From Micromonospora thermarum (GTDB lineage Bacteria > Actinomycetota > Actinomycetes > Mycobacteriales > Micromonosporaceae), in the NCBI RefSeq assembly GCF_012034245.1, contig NZ_JAATEO010000020.1, forward strand, positions 1 through 64,000: DNA of 64,000 nt, written 5' to 3'. The position numbers and the translations under genes are program-made. Position 1 is the first letter of the stretch. Every line of letters begins with the position of its first letter. This document shows, one piece after another, positions 7,992 through 15,402 of the stretch. The notes under the pieces were generated by a model that was not told where the DNA came from, made no database searches, and saw nothing but the letters and a program-made list of their open reading frames with translations.

Positions 7992-8474
7992 TCAGAGCTG
8001 CCGGTAGTAGACCGCGATCGGAAGCTTCGTGCAGCCGAGCCGCTCGTACAGAGCGCGCGCCGGCGCGTGGAACGGGTCGCTACCGGTGCCGATCTCGACC
8101 ACCTCGGCACCCAGTGCCCGCATCTCGCCGAAGGCGTGCTCGCAGAGCGCGGTGCCCAGGTGGTGCCGGCGGTACGCGGCCGACACGGCGAGGATCGTGA
8201 CGGTCCCGTCGCGCCGGGTCGGGTCGACGTTCCAGGCCACGTACCCGGCGATCGCCTCGCCGATCTCGGCGACCGCGACGTGCCGGTGCTCCTCGGGGGC
8301 GTGCAGCCCGGCGAGTTGCGTGCGGTAGTCGTCACGCCAGGCACCGTGCTGGTTGGCGAAGATCACCTCGCCCACGAGGGGACGGAAGTAGTCCTCGTAG
8401 AACGGCCGGAACGTCTCGATGGTCAGGTCGGTCAAGGGAGTCAGGTCGTCCTGACAGAACGCGCGGATGCGCAT
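7992..8474 (-). CDS. GNAT family N-acetyltransferase
   Basis: 160 residues, start ATG at 8474 with GAGG about ten bases upstream. The acetyl-CoA-binding motif A is seen in TVTILAVSAAYRRHHLGTALCEHAF (the R/QxxGxG/A-like loop is RRHHLGTA), followed by DPFHAPARALYERLGC, the usual motif B ending. The N-terminal half (RIRAFCQDDLTPLTDLTIETF) is typical of acetyltransferases of small molecules or proteins. The acceptor is unknown. Confidence 0.85.
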   Translation of the reverse strand: MRIRAFCQDDLTPLTDLTIETFRPFYEDYFRPLVGEVIFANQHGAWRDDYRTQLAGLHAPEEHRHVAVAEIGEAIAGYVAWNVDPTRRDGTVTILAVSAAYRRHHLGTALCEHAFGEMRALGAEVVEIGTGSDPFHAPARALYERLGCTKLPIAVYYRQL

Positions 8475-8610
8475 GGAAGTGCACCTCGTCACTGGAGGAA
8501 TGAAGCCGGACAAGTAGGGCGTCATCCGGGCCTCGCGCGGCTGGTCACAGCGGCGCGGCGGCCCTCAGCGGCGGGTACGCGCGGCGGCGAAGCACTCCAT
8601 GCACGCCAGC

Positions 8611-8781
8611 CTACGGCACGACGGCGGTACGGCTACCTGCTGCGCCGGGCGATCCGCACGCGACGGCGCCGACGACGAGGACGGCTCCCACGAGCTGGAG
8701 GCCAGGCGAGTCATCACCCTCTCCGTACACGATTGCGGCGACGCCGATCGCGACGGCGAGCAGGGCGACCAGGTACTTCAC
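8611..8781 (-). CDS. Small membrane protein (56 residues)
   Basis: Short reading frame from GTG at 8781 to TAG at 8611. GGAAGGAGGAGCCC directly precedes the start, and a TTGACA-type promoter sits 76-104 bases upstream. The product starts MKYLVALLAVAIGVAAIVYG, a first transmembrane helix, followed by GEGDDSPGLQ and a second helix LVGAVLVVGAVACG, then a short polar tail. Codon use matches real genes. The family is not recognised. Two-helix hairpins of this size are often regulators or subunits of membrane complexes, but nothing nearby indicates a partner. Confidence 0.7.
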   Translation of the reverse strand: MKYLVALLAVAIGVAAIVYGEGDDSPGLQLVGAVLVVGAVACGSPGAAGSRTAVVP

Positions 8782-8856
8782 GGGCTCCTCCTTCCAGGCC
8801 CGAAGCAGCCGCCGGTCGTGCCGGTGAGCGGTTCGACGCGCTGCGGCGACGCATCG

Positions 8857-8885
8857 ACTACCGCTCCAAACCTATCGAATGTCAA
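8857..8885 (-). promoter_or_regulatory. Housekeeping-type promoter for the small membrane protein gene
   Basis: On the minus strand TTGACA (8885-8880) and GGTAGT (8862-8857) are separated by 17 bases. This is a good -35 with a weaker -10, placed upstream of the GTG at 8781. Confidence 0.5.
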
Positions 8886-8940
8886 TCGGTTCGGGGATCT
8901 CGGACCGACGCGCTGCCCGGTGATGCGGACGGCGGCCCGG

Positions 8941-9282
8941 TCAGCTCCGACCGTCCGCGCGGGAGCCGTAGGCCGGGCCGAACACGACCAGGAGCGCGAG
9001 GTTCTCGGTGACGTCCACGAAGCGGTGCTCCTCGCCGGCCGGCACGAAGATCACCGCACCCGGGCCGACCTGCGCCTCACCGTCCGGCGTCACGATCCGC
9101 GCCCGACCCGCGGTCACCACGTAGATCTCGTCCTCCGTGTGCGGGCTCTGGTCGTCGACACCACCGGCGGGGATGCAGTACGTCCCGACGGACAGGTCCG
9201 GCACGCGCAGGTGCTCGACCCAGTCGTTGCCGGCCGCCCCAGCCGGCGCCGCCCAGTCACCGGCGCCCTCGATGATCCGCAT
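8941..9282 (-). CDS. Small single-domain cupin protein
   Basis: 113 residues. Cupin motif 1 is seen as SPHTEDEIYVVTAGRARI (a G(X)5HXH(X)3-4E variant with one His replaced by Thr) and motif 2 as PGAVIFVPAGEEHRFVDVT. A single beta-barrel domain fits a metal-binding or sugar/auxin-type binding protein of the WxcM or RmlC-like cupin group. The upstream ribosome site is weak, and the start MRIIEG at 9282 was chosen because the domain begins there. Confidence 0.82.
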   Translation of the reverse strand: MRIIEGAGDWAAPAGAAGNDWVEHLRVPDLSVGTYCIPAGGVDDQSPHTEDEIYVVTAGRARIVTPDGEAQVGPGAVIFVPAGEEHRFVDVTENLALLVVFGPAYGSRADGRS

Positions 9283-9416
9283 GGCCGCGACCCTATCCAC
9301 CGGTCCACTCCGGCCGCGCCGGCCACTGACCCGCCGGTGGCCTGCGAGTGGACGGGACCACTCCGCGGGGCGCGAGTCCGGCTGGACCGGTACCGCCGGC
9401 CGTGCCGTCCGTCGTG

Positions 9417-9992
9417 TCACCGCACGGCCGCGCGCCAGGTCCACGATGTGCGCCGGGGCCGTCCGGGCAGCTCACCCCGCCCGGTGCACCACAGCAGCAC
9501 CTCCGGCGCCGGCCCCTCCGGGGCGTCCGGGAAGAGGCGGTGCAGCACCGCCGTGCTCAGATCTTCCGGCGGCGTCCACGGCACCCCGAGCCCGCGCGTG
9601 ATGTCGTAGGCGTGCAGGACGGTCTCGGCCACCCCCATCGCCGCGAACCCACCCGGGTCGCACGGCCCCCAGTGCCAGGCCCGCACCTGCGGCCTGGCCG
9701 TGTCCACGGCGGCGTGCAGCAGCGCCCCGCAGGCGGTCACCACCCGCAGGACCTCGGCCGGGCCCGCGGTGGGGGAGACCACCAGGTCGTACGGTAGGTA
9801 GCCGGAGTCCGGGCGGCCGGCGACCTGCCCGGCGTACGCCATCAGGTCGTGCGCCACATGCGCGGCGGTCGTCCAGCAGCTCCACTCCAGATCCCCGGCG
9901 GACACCGACCAGGCCCGGTCGGTGTGCGGACCGAGCACCGCGGTCATCTCCGCCACGGCGCGGGTGACGTCGGCGCCGGTCATCGCGATCAT
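9417..9992 (-). CDS. Mycothiol-type DinB-like / maleylpyruvate isomerase N-terminal domain protein
   Basis: About 191 residues. The start MTGADVTRAVAEMTAVLGP and the WSCWTTAAHVAHDLMAYAGQ segment (helical bundle with the first metal His) plus GVAETVLHAYDITRGLGVPW (second His region) match the actinobacterial TIGR03083/MDMPI family. These are four-helix-bundle metalloproteins, some of which use mycothiol as cofactor. The reaction is unknown. Start is ATG at 9992 or 9983; no clear ribosome site separates them. Confidence 0.75.
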   Translation of the reverse strand: MIAMTGADVTRAVAEMTAVLGPHTDRAWSVSAGDLEWSCWTTAAHVAHDLMAYAGQVAGRPDSGYLPYDLVVSPTAGPAEVLRVVTACGALLHAAVDTARPQVRAWHWGPCDPGGFAAMGVAETVLHAYDITRGLGVPWTPPEDLSTAVLHRLFPDAPEGPAPEVLLWCTGRGELPGRPRRTSWTWRAAVR

Positions 9993-10107
9993 CGCCCGAC
10001 CGTGACACAACGGTCCGGGCCCCGCAATCCGTCGGTGCCGGCCGGCATCATCCTCTGCGGACCCCCGGCGCCGCCGGGGTCGCCCTGGCGAGCGAGAGGT
10101 GCCCGGC

Positions 10108-10473
10108 ATGTCGCGCAACACCGAGACGGTGAACACCTACCTGGACGGTTTCCGCACCGGCGACCACGCGAAGATCCTGTCCTGCCTGACCGACGACATC
10201 GAGTGGACCGTCTACGGCGCCTTCCATCTCACCGGCAAGGAGGCGTACGACGCGGCCATCGACGGCGTCGGGTTCGTCGGGCCGCCGCGCCTGGAGGTGG
10301 TGCGCATGGTGGAGCAGGACGACGTCGTCATGGCCGAGCTGACCGGGTCGGCGATCCGGGACACGGGCGAGGAGATGCGCATGTCGATGGCCGAGGTGTT
10401 CGTGATGCGCGACGGCCTCATCGCCGAGCGGCGGGCCTGGGTGATCGAGCTCAAGGAGAACGACTTCCGCTGA
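10108..10473 (+). CDS. SnoaL-like / NTF2-fold protein
   Basis: 121 residues with the cone-shaped NTF2 fold pattern: NTETVNTYLDGFRTGDHAKI, then CLTDDIEWTVYGAFHLTGKEAYDAAI, then a strand-rich half ending AERRAWVIELKEN. Such proteins are polyketide-cyclase-like, isomerases or stress proteins; the ligand is unknown. The ATG at 10108 has GAGAGG eight bases upstream, preferred over an in-frame GTG at 10099. Confidence 0.8.
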   Translation: MSRNTETVNTYLDGFRTGDHAKILSCLTDDIEWTVYGAFHLTGKEAYDAAIDGVGFVGPPRLEVVRMVEQDDVVMAELTGSAIRDTGEEMRMSMAEVFVMRDGLIAERRAWVIELKENDFR

Positions 10474-10745
10474 CCGGTACCGACCGGCACGCGGCGGGGC
10501 TGTTCCGCGCCCGGCGATCTCGGTAGGCTCGGCCCGTGACTGCCGGGTCGGCCATGGGCCACGAGCGGACAGGGCACCCGGCGATTCGATGACGCCGGGG
10601 CGGGCCCGCGCCCCGCCCGCTCTCCGCACCCTCCTGGGTTCTCCGCGCACCAGTGATCGTCTTGGCGCCGCCGACGGCGGTGCTGTTCCTCCGTGCCCGC
10701 CGACGGCTCGGCGGGCACGCCGTGTCCCGCTCAGGAAAGCAGCGC

Positions 10746-11576
10746 ATGCCCAACGACTTCAACCAGCAGATCATCGACGAGTTCCGGGCCAACTCCGGCC
10801 GGGTGGGCGGGCCCTTCGAGGGCGCCCGCCTGATCCTGCTCACCACCACCGGGGCGCGGTCCGGCGCCCCGCACACGACCCCGGTCGGTTACCTGCCCGA
10901 CGGCGGCGAGCGCATCCTGGTGATCGCCTCCGCCGGCGGCGCGGACCGCCATCCCGACTGGTTCCACAACCTCGTCGCCGACCCGACGGTCACCGTCGAG
11001 GACGGCGTCTTCACCTATCCCGCCCGGGCCGAGGTGCTCACCGGTGTCGACCGGGACCAGGTCTTCGCCCGCGCCGTGGAGGCCGACCCGGGCTGGGCCG
11101 CGTACCAGGCGAAGACCGACCGGCTCATTCCGGTGGTGGCCCTCCACGCACAGGACGCGGGTCCACCGGAGGCGGCCTCCTGGGGTGAGGCACTACGGCT
11201 CATCCACGACGCGTTCCGGCGCGAACTGGCGCTGATCCGCGACGAGGTGGAACGGTCCGGCCCGACGCTCGGCGCGCAGCTGAGGGTGAACTGCCTGACC
11301 CTCTGCGGGGGCCTGCACGCCCACCACACCCACGAGGACGCCGGCATGTTCGTCGGCATCGGCGCGCAGCGCCCCGACCTGGCCGACGTGCTCGACCGGC
11401 TCCGCGAGGAGCACCGGCGGGTCGCCGAGCTGGTGGGCGACCTCCAGCAGACCGTCGCCGCCACCGACGCCGACCGGGACGAGGTCCGCGCGCGGGTCGC
11501 GCGCCTCGTCGCCGAACTGGAGGCCCATCTGGCGTACGAGGAGGAGCAGTTGATCCCCGTTCTCGACGCCGGCTGA
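10746..11576 (+). CDS. Fusion: F420-dependent (Ddn-like) oxidoreductase plus hemerythrin HHE domain
   Basis: 276 residues in two domains. Residues 1-135 match deazaflavin-dependent nitroreductases (Ddn family): LILLTTTGARSGAPHTTPVGYL, ILVIASAGGADRHPDWFHNLVADP and TYPARAEVL. Residues 140-276 are a hemerythrin-like four-helix bundle: HDAFRRELALIRDEV, then LCGGLHAHHTHEDAGMF, LREEHRRVAEL and LEAHLAYEEEQLIPVL supply the expected His/Glu iron ligands. The N-terminal part would use reduced F420 and the C-terminal part could sense or bind O2 or NO. Ribosome site GGAAAG precedes ATG 10746. A strong terminator follows. Confidence 0.88.
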   Translation: MPNDFNQQIIDEFRANSGRVGGPFEGARLILLTTTGARSGAPHTTPVGYLPDGGERILVIASAGGADRHPDWFHNLVADPTVTVEDGVFTYPARAEVLTGVDRDQVFARAVEADPGWAAYQAKTDRLIPVVALHAQDAGPPEAASWGEALRLIHDAFRRELALIRDEVERSGPTLGAQLRVNCLTLCGGLHAHHTHEDAGMFVGIGAQRPDLADVLDRLREEHRRVAELVGDLQQTVAATDADRDEVRARVARLVAELEAHLAYEEEQLIPVLDAG

Positions 11577-11594
11577 ACCCCGACCGTTCCGAAC

Positions 11595-11639
11595 GGCAGG
11601 GGGAAGGCCTGCCCCAGGTTGGCAGGCCTTCCCCCTGCC
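11595..11639. terminator. Strong hairpin terminator
   Basis: Perfect 19-bp stem (GGCAGGGGGAAGGCCTGCC, 11595-11613; complement 11621-11639) with a seven-base loop, 18 bases after the stop of the Ddn-hemerythrin gene. No T-run. Confidence 0.88.
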
Positions 11640-11742
11640 ATGCGCTCTGTCTCCGCCAGCCCACATCCGAATTATCGAAATACCAGCAACACCAATCCGG
11701 TAAATGACCGCGACAAAGGGGACGAATCGTCGGTACACCATA

Positions 11743-12186
11743 ATGTCTGTTCTGTGCATCGCCGGGGACGCGAAACCCGACGGTCAGGTTTCCGGCGACA
11801 CGGACCGGGCATGCGGCTACATGTCCGTTGACGTGGACGACCCACCGCTGCCGACGCACCTGCAACTGGAGGTCACCTCCGCCTGCAACCTGCGGTGCGT
11901 CATGTGCCTCGTCCGGTACCGGCCGCCGGTCAGCAAGCTCGCCGGTGCGATGCGGCCGGAGCTGTTCCACCGCCTGCTGCGGGAGGTGCCCGGACTGACC
12001 CGGCTCACCCTCCAGGGGCTGGGGGAGCCGCTGCTGTCGCCGTACCTGATGGAGATGATCGAGGCGGCGGTGACCCGCCGGATCGCGGTCGGCTTCAACT
12101 CCAACGGCACGCTGCTGACCGGCCGCCGCGCGGCGGACCTGGTCGCCAGCGGAGTCGACTGGCTGCACGTCTCCCTGGACGGCGCC
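11743..12186 (+). pseudogene. Radical SAM protein, 3'-truncated
   Basis: The N-terminal half of a radical SAM enzyme is clear: LQLEVTSACNLRCVMC carries the CxxxCxxC iron-sulfur motif, followed by LTRLTLQGLGEPLLSPYL (the GGEP-like strand) and VGFNSNGTLLTGRRAADLV and WLHVSLDGAG. At about 12183-12190 homology stops and the DNA becomes the antisense of another, minus-strand gene. About 140 codons remain of a protein normally over 300 long, without the C-terminal half of the barrel. Possible starts are ATG 11743 or ATG 11821; neither has a good ribosome site. The product cannot be functional as read. Confidence 0.8.
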
Positions 12187-12527
12187 GGACTCCGAGGTGA
12201 TGCCCTCCTTGGTCTGGGCGTACTTCAGCGCGTTGTAGGTCAACTGGCCGAACGACGCGTCCGGGTAGAGCAGCGTCCTGCCCGCGGGCTTGAGGTAGCA
12301 GTCGTTCAGGGCCCACTGGAGGGCCAGCGTGCCCGGCCCGCCGTCGCCCCAGAGCAGCGAGCACGGCAGGACGCCGTAGGCGCGGCGACCTGGTAGCCCG
12401 CCTGGTTGCTGACGTACGTATAGGACTCGCACTCGGGTTGGCTGCGAGCGTAGGCGGGGTTGGCGGAGACGAGCGCGCCCGCGATCACGGCCGCGAGCAA
12501 TGTGCACAGTGCCGTCAGTCGTTTCAT
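12187..12527 (-). pseudogene. Secreted peptidoglycan-binding-like protein, frameshifted and 3'-truncated
   Basis: Starts at ATG 12527 with AGGGAAA upstream and a clear signal peptide (MKRLTALCTLLAAVIAGA then LVSANPAYA). After YVSNQAGYQVAA the frame is lost at about 12385 and continues in another frame as AYGVLPCSLLWGDGGPGTLA, LQWALNDCYLKPAG and LYPDASFGQLTYNALKYAQ. This repeats the W/Q...FGxxTxxALKxxQ pattern of peptidoglycan-binding 1 or related secreted repeats. Homology ends at the join with the radical SAM remnant (about 12187). One frameshift plus loss of the C-terminus makes it a pseudogene, unless sequencing or assembly errors explain both. Confidence 0.7.
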
Positions 12528-12556
12528 GGAGTTTCCCTTCACCCTTGCGTCGACTC

Positions 12557-12991
12557 GTGCCCTGCTGTCCGGCTGGGCCGGGGCGAGGTTGTCCGACAGC
12601 GCGGGCGGCACCGGACAAACAACCGTCGGACGTCGACGTCGTCGCCGCTGTCGCCGTCTGCGTCCTCATCTGGCTCGTCGGCCGCTTGGCCGGCGTCGAC
12701 TTCACGGTCAAGAACCCCGGGCAGCCGGAGATGGTCATCGGGCTCGCGCCGGTGGTCTTCGTCGCCTTCCTGGCGTCCCTGCTCGGGTGGGGCGTGCTCG
12801 CGCTCCTGGAGCGCCTCACGCGCCGGCGGGCCGCCGTCGTCTGGACCGTCCTCGCCGTCGTCGTCGCACTGGTCTCGCTCGCCCCGGTCGCCGCCACCGA
12901 CGCCACGGCCGGCGCGAAGGTCGCCCTCGGCGCGATGCACCTCGCGGTGGCGGCGGTGCTGGTCGCGCTGCTGCCGACGCGGACCCGCTGA
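12557..12991 (+). CDS. DUF6069-like membrane protein, N-terminus doubtful
   Basis: Four hydrophobic segments: VDVVAAVAVCVLIWLVG, VFVAFLASLLGWGVLALLE, AAVVWTVLAVVVALVSLA and ALGAMHLAVAAVLVALLP. This order, with GVDF between helices 1 and 2 and LLERLTRR after helix 2, fits the small actinobacterial DUF6069 membrane family. The region before helix 1 has a Cys/Pro-rich unmatched leader and no ribosome site; GTG 12557 is only the most upstream plausible start. The gene lies immediately beside the scar at 12.19-12.53 kb, so its original 5' end may be altered. Function unknown. Confidence 0.6.
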   Translation: MPCCPAGPGRGCPTARAAPDKQPSDVDVVAAVAVCVLIWLVGRLAGVDFTVKNPGQPEMVIGLAPVVFVAFLASLLGWGVLALLERLTRRRAAVVWTVLAVVVALVSLAPVAATDATAGAKVALGAMHLAVAAVLVALLPTRTR

Positions 12992-13045
12992 CCCTCCACG
13001 CCGGACTTGACGCCGGATGGGTGACGCGCTATCACAGAAGAGGAA

Positions 13046-13066
13046 GTTGAGTCGCCCAGACTCAAC
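13046..13066. promoter_or_regulatory. HAIR operator (HspR box) upstream of hsp20
   Basis: GTTGAGT (13046-13052), seven bases, then ACTCAAC (13060-13066). The known HspR-associated inverted repeat is CTTGAGT-N7-ACTCAAG; spacing and core match exactly and only the outermost bases differ. It lies 40 bases before the hsp20 start, where a repressor would block transcription. Confidence 0.82.
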
Positions 13067-13105
13067 CTGAGGACCTTCGGCCAAAGGAACCGAGGAGGCA
13101 CGACC

Positions 13106-13531
13106 ATGTTGATGCGCACCGACCCGTTCCGGGAGATCGACCGGCTCGCCGAGCAGTTCTTCGGCACCGCGACGCGACCGGCCATGATGCACCTGGACGC
13201 CTACCGCGACGGGGACTACTTCTACGCGGCGTTCGACCTGCCGGGCGTCGACCCGGACAGCATCGACTGCACGGTGGAGCGCAACGTGCTGACCGTCCGC
13301 GCCGAGCGTCGCCGCCCGACCGGCGACAACGTCGACCTCGTCGCCGCCGAGCGGCCGATGGGCACCTTCACCCGGCAGCTGTTCCTGGGCGACACCCTCG
13401 ACACCGACAAGCTGGAGGCCGGGTACGACAACGGCGTGCTCACGCTGCGCATCCCGGTGGCCGAGCGGGCTAAGCCGCGCCGGGTGACCATCACCGCCGG
13501 GAGCAACGGCCACAAGCAGATCAGCGCCTGA
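13106..13531 (+). CDS. Hsp20/alpha-crystallin small heat-shock protein
   Basis: 141 residues. The alpha-crystallin domain runs from about residue 35 (AYRDGDYFYAAFDLPGVDPD) to 130, with VERNVLTVRAERR, the loop FTRQLFLGDTLDTDKLEAGY and the strand NGVLTLRIPVAERAKPRR that carries the A-x-x-x-n-G-v-L motif. It is an ATP-independent holdase that keeps unfolded proteins soluble. GAGGAGG precedes ATG 13106. The HAIR box upstream predicts repression by HspR and induction by heat; a hairpin terminator follows. Confidence 0.95.
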   Translation: MLMRTDPFREIDRLAEQFFGTATRPAMMHLDAYRDGDYFYAAFDLPGVDPDSIDCTVERNVLTVRAERRRPTGDNVDLVAAERPMGTFTRQLFLGDTLDTDKLEAGYDNGVLTLRIPVAERAKPRRVTITAGSNGHKQISA

Positions 13532-13547
13532 ATCCGGGCGGGAGACC

Positions 13548-13576
13548 AGCGGGACGGCCAGGATGGCCGTCCCGCT
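13548..13576. terminator. Terminator of hsp20
   Basis: Perfect 13-bp stem (AGCGGGACGGCCA, 13548-13560; complement 13564-13576) with a GGA loop, 17 bases after the hsp20 stop. Confidence 0.8.
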
Positions 13577-13646
13577 CGCGTGTGGAACGACACCCGCCGG
13601 GCGCGCCTCCGAGCGTTCGACGCGCCGTGCTGAGAACCTTTCGCAC

Positions 13647-14645
13647 ATGCTCCACTCAGACGCCCCGGTGCGGCACCGACCGTCGCCGCGGCCGGCGCTG
13701 CCCGCCGGTCCGACCGACTTCACCGAGGCGTGGCTGCGCAACCGGCGGCTGAGCGCGCACACGCGCGACGCGTACCGGCGGGACGTCGCCGGTTGGCTCG
13801 CCTGGTGCGCCGGCCACGACCTGGACCCGCTGCGGGCGACGTTCCTGCACGTCAACGAGTACGCCCGGGCACTCGAGTCGACGCTCTCCGCGCGCACCGG
13901 CAAGCCGCTCACCCCGGCCACCGTCGCCCGCAAGCTCTCCGCCCTGTCCAGCTGGTACGACTTCCTGGCCAAACTGCGCGCCGTCGACGCGAACCCGGTC
14001 GCCGGCGCGGACCGGCCCCGCATCGACCGGGACCACTCGGCGACCATCGGGCTCACCCCGGAGGAGGTCGACGCGCTGCTCACCGCGGCCGAGGCCGCCA
14101 CCGGCCCGACCGCCGCCCGCAACCGGGCGGTGATCGCCCTGCTCGCCGACCTCGGACTGCGAGTGGGGGAGCTCGTCTCGCTGGACATCGCCGACCTGGG
14201 CGCCGAGCGCGGTCACCGCAGCGTCCGGTTCGTCGGCAAGGGAGGCAAGGCCCGCCGGCGCGCGCTCACCCCCGGCACCGCGTACGCGGTGGACGCGTAC
14301 CTGGCGCAGCGGGCGGCCGGCCAGGGCGTGCCGGTGCAGCAGCTGACCGGCCCGCTCCTGGTCACCGCGACCGGTGCCCGCCTCGACCGGCACTCCGTGT
14401 TCCGGCTGGTGCGCCGCCTCGCCCGGGAGGCCGGCATCGCGGCCTGGGCGCGGCTGTCACCGCACTCGCTGCGGCACTCCTTCGCCACCACCGCCCGGGC
14501 CGAGGGGGTGCCGCTGGAGGACGTGCAGGACGCGATGGGTCACGCCGACCCGCGCACCACCCGCCGCTACGACCGGGACCGGTACAACCTCGACCGGGAT
14601 CCCGCGTACGTGATCTGGGCGGCGCGCTCCCGCCGCCGCGGCTGA
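13647..14645 (+). CDS. Tyrosine recombinase (phage integrase family)
   Basis: 332 residues. The N-terminal SAM-like core-binding domain spans residues 15-110 (FTEAWLRNRRLSAHTRDAYR). The catalytic domain holds the full set: Arg in DLGLRVGELVSL, Lys in FVGKGGKARR, HSLRHSF (HxxR), GHADPRTTRRYDR (second His and the nucleophilic Tyr). The layout is XerC/D-like. No phage genes, att-like repeats or tRNA lie next to it, so it looks like a stand-alone recombinase common in actinomycete chromosomes, not part of a recognisable element. Confidence 0.88.
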   Translation: MLHSDAPVRHRPSPRPALPAGPTDFTEAWLRNRRLSAHTRDAYRRDVAGWLAWCAGHDLDPLRATFLHVNEYARALESTLSARTGKPLTPATVARKLSALSSWYDFLAKLRAVDANPVAGADRPRIDRDHSATIGLTPEEVDALLTAAEAATGPTAARNRAVIALLADLGLRVGELVSLDIADLGAERGHRSVRFVGKGGKARRRALTPGTAYAVDAYLAQRAAGQGVPVQQLTGPLLVTATGARLDRHSVFRLVRRLAREAGIAAWARLSPHSLRHSFATTARAEGVPLEDVQDAMGHADPRTTRRYDRDRYNLDRDPAYVIWAARSRRRG

Positions 14646-14881
14646 CGCCGGCGGAACCGGTCGACACACCGGCGCGCCGTCAGCCGCTCCCGGTCGGCGG
14701 TGGGACGCAGCAGCACCAGCGGCTCGGCCGGCCGCCGCCCCGCCACGGTCCGCCACGCCCCGCCGTCCGGCCACGTCCACGCCGGCGTGCCGGTGTCCGG
14801 CCGCAGCGCCCACCGCTCGGGCCCGAGGTGCAGGCAGAGCAGGCCGGCGCAGCGGCGCACCGTCAACTCGCCACCGGGCAA
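14567..14881 (-). CDS. Hypothetical small protein (doubtful)
   Basis: About 104 residues from a TTG at 14881 (or GTG at 14860). The first 80 codons have a strong G/C third-position bias and protein-like text (RCAGLLCLHLGPERWALRP, WPDGGAWRTVAGRRPAEPL). The last 26 codons overlap the recombinase gene antisense, so the real end may differ. There is no ribosome site of note and no recognised domain. This strand is the better coding candidate for 14646-14881. Confidence 0.4.
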   Translation of the reverse strand: MPGGELTVRRCAGLLCLHLGPERWALRPDTGTPAWTWPDGGAWRTVAGRRPAEPLVLLRPTADRERLTARRCVDRFRRRQPRRRERAAQITYAGSRSRLYRSRS

Positions 14882-14939
14882 CGACCGCGACAGGGCGGAC
14901 TTCCTGCGCGCGGGCCGGCCCGTTGCCTACGGTCGACAG

Positions 14940-15398
14940 GTGGGCGCTGAGCAGCCGTGGAGCCGGCCGGCCCGGCCGCGCCGACCGGTGCGCGCCGGGC
15001 TGGTGTTCGCCGGTGTCGGCGTCGCGCTGTGCTGCGTCGGCGTCGCGGGCCTCGGCGCGCGGAATCTGCAGGTGGTCACGCAGGCCAGCGGCCCGGTCCG
15101 GGAGACCGCCGACGGGTTCCTGCGGTCGGTGGCCGCCGGGGACACCGACGGCGCGTACGACCGGCTGTGCGCCGACGCCCGCACCCGCTGGAGCCAGCTC
15201 GGCTTCACCAGCTGGGTCCGTACCCCGCCGACGGTCAGCGACTACGAGATCGTCGACGTGTCGGTCGCCACCCGCCGCGGCCGTCCCCAGGGCACGGTCA
15301 CCGTGCGGTTGACCCGCGACAGCGGCATGACCGAGCAGCGGGAGATGACCGTGGTGAAGGAGGACGGCGGCTGGCGGGTGTGCGGCGACCCCTACTGA
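14940..15398 (+). CDS. Membrane-anchored DUF4878/NTF2-like protein
   Basis: 152 residues. A Pro/Arg-rich cytoplasmic start is followed by one transmembrane segment (AGLVFAGVGVALCCVGVAGL) and an extracytoplasmic domain. That domain begins VRETADGFLRSVAAGDTDGA, then YDRLCADARTRWSQLGFTSW, and ends MTVVKEDGGWRVCGDPY. The helix-then-strands pattern and closing GGWRVC match lumazine-binding/DUF4878 domains found on many actinobacterial membrane proteins. The start is GTG 14940 with a weak ribosome site. Only four bases separate it from the convergent ABC operon. Confidence 0.75.
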   Translation: MGAEQPWSRPARPRRPVRAGLVFAGVGVALCCVGVAGLGARNLQVVTQASGPVRETADGFLRSVAAGDTDGAYDRLCADARTRWSQLGFTSWVRTPPTVSDYEIVDVSVATRRGRPQGTVTVRLTRDSGMTEQREMTVVKEDGGWRVCGDPY

Positions 15399-15402
15399 CG
15401 GA

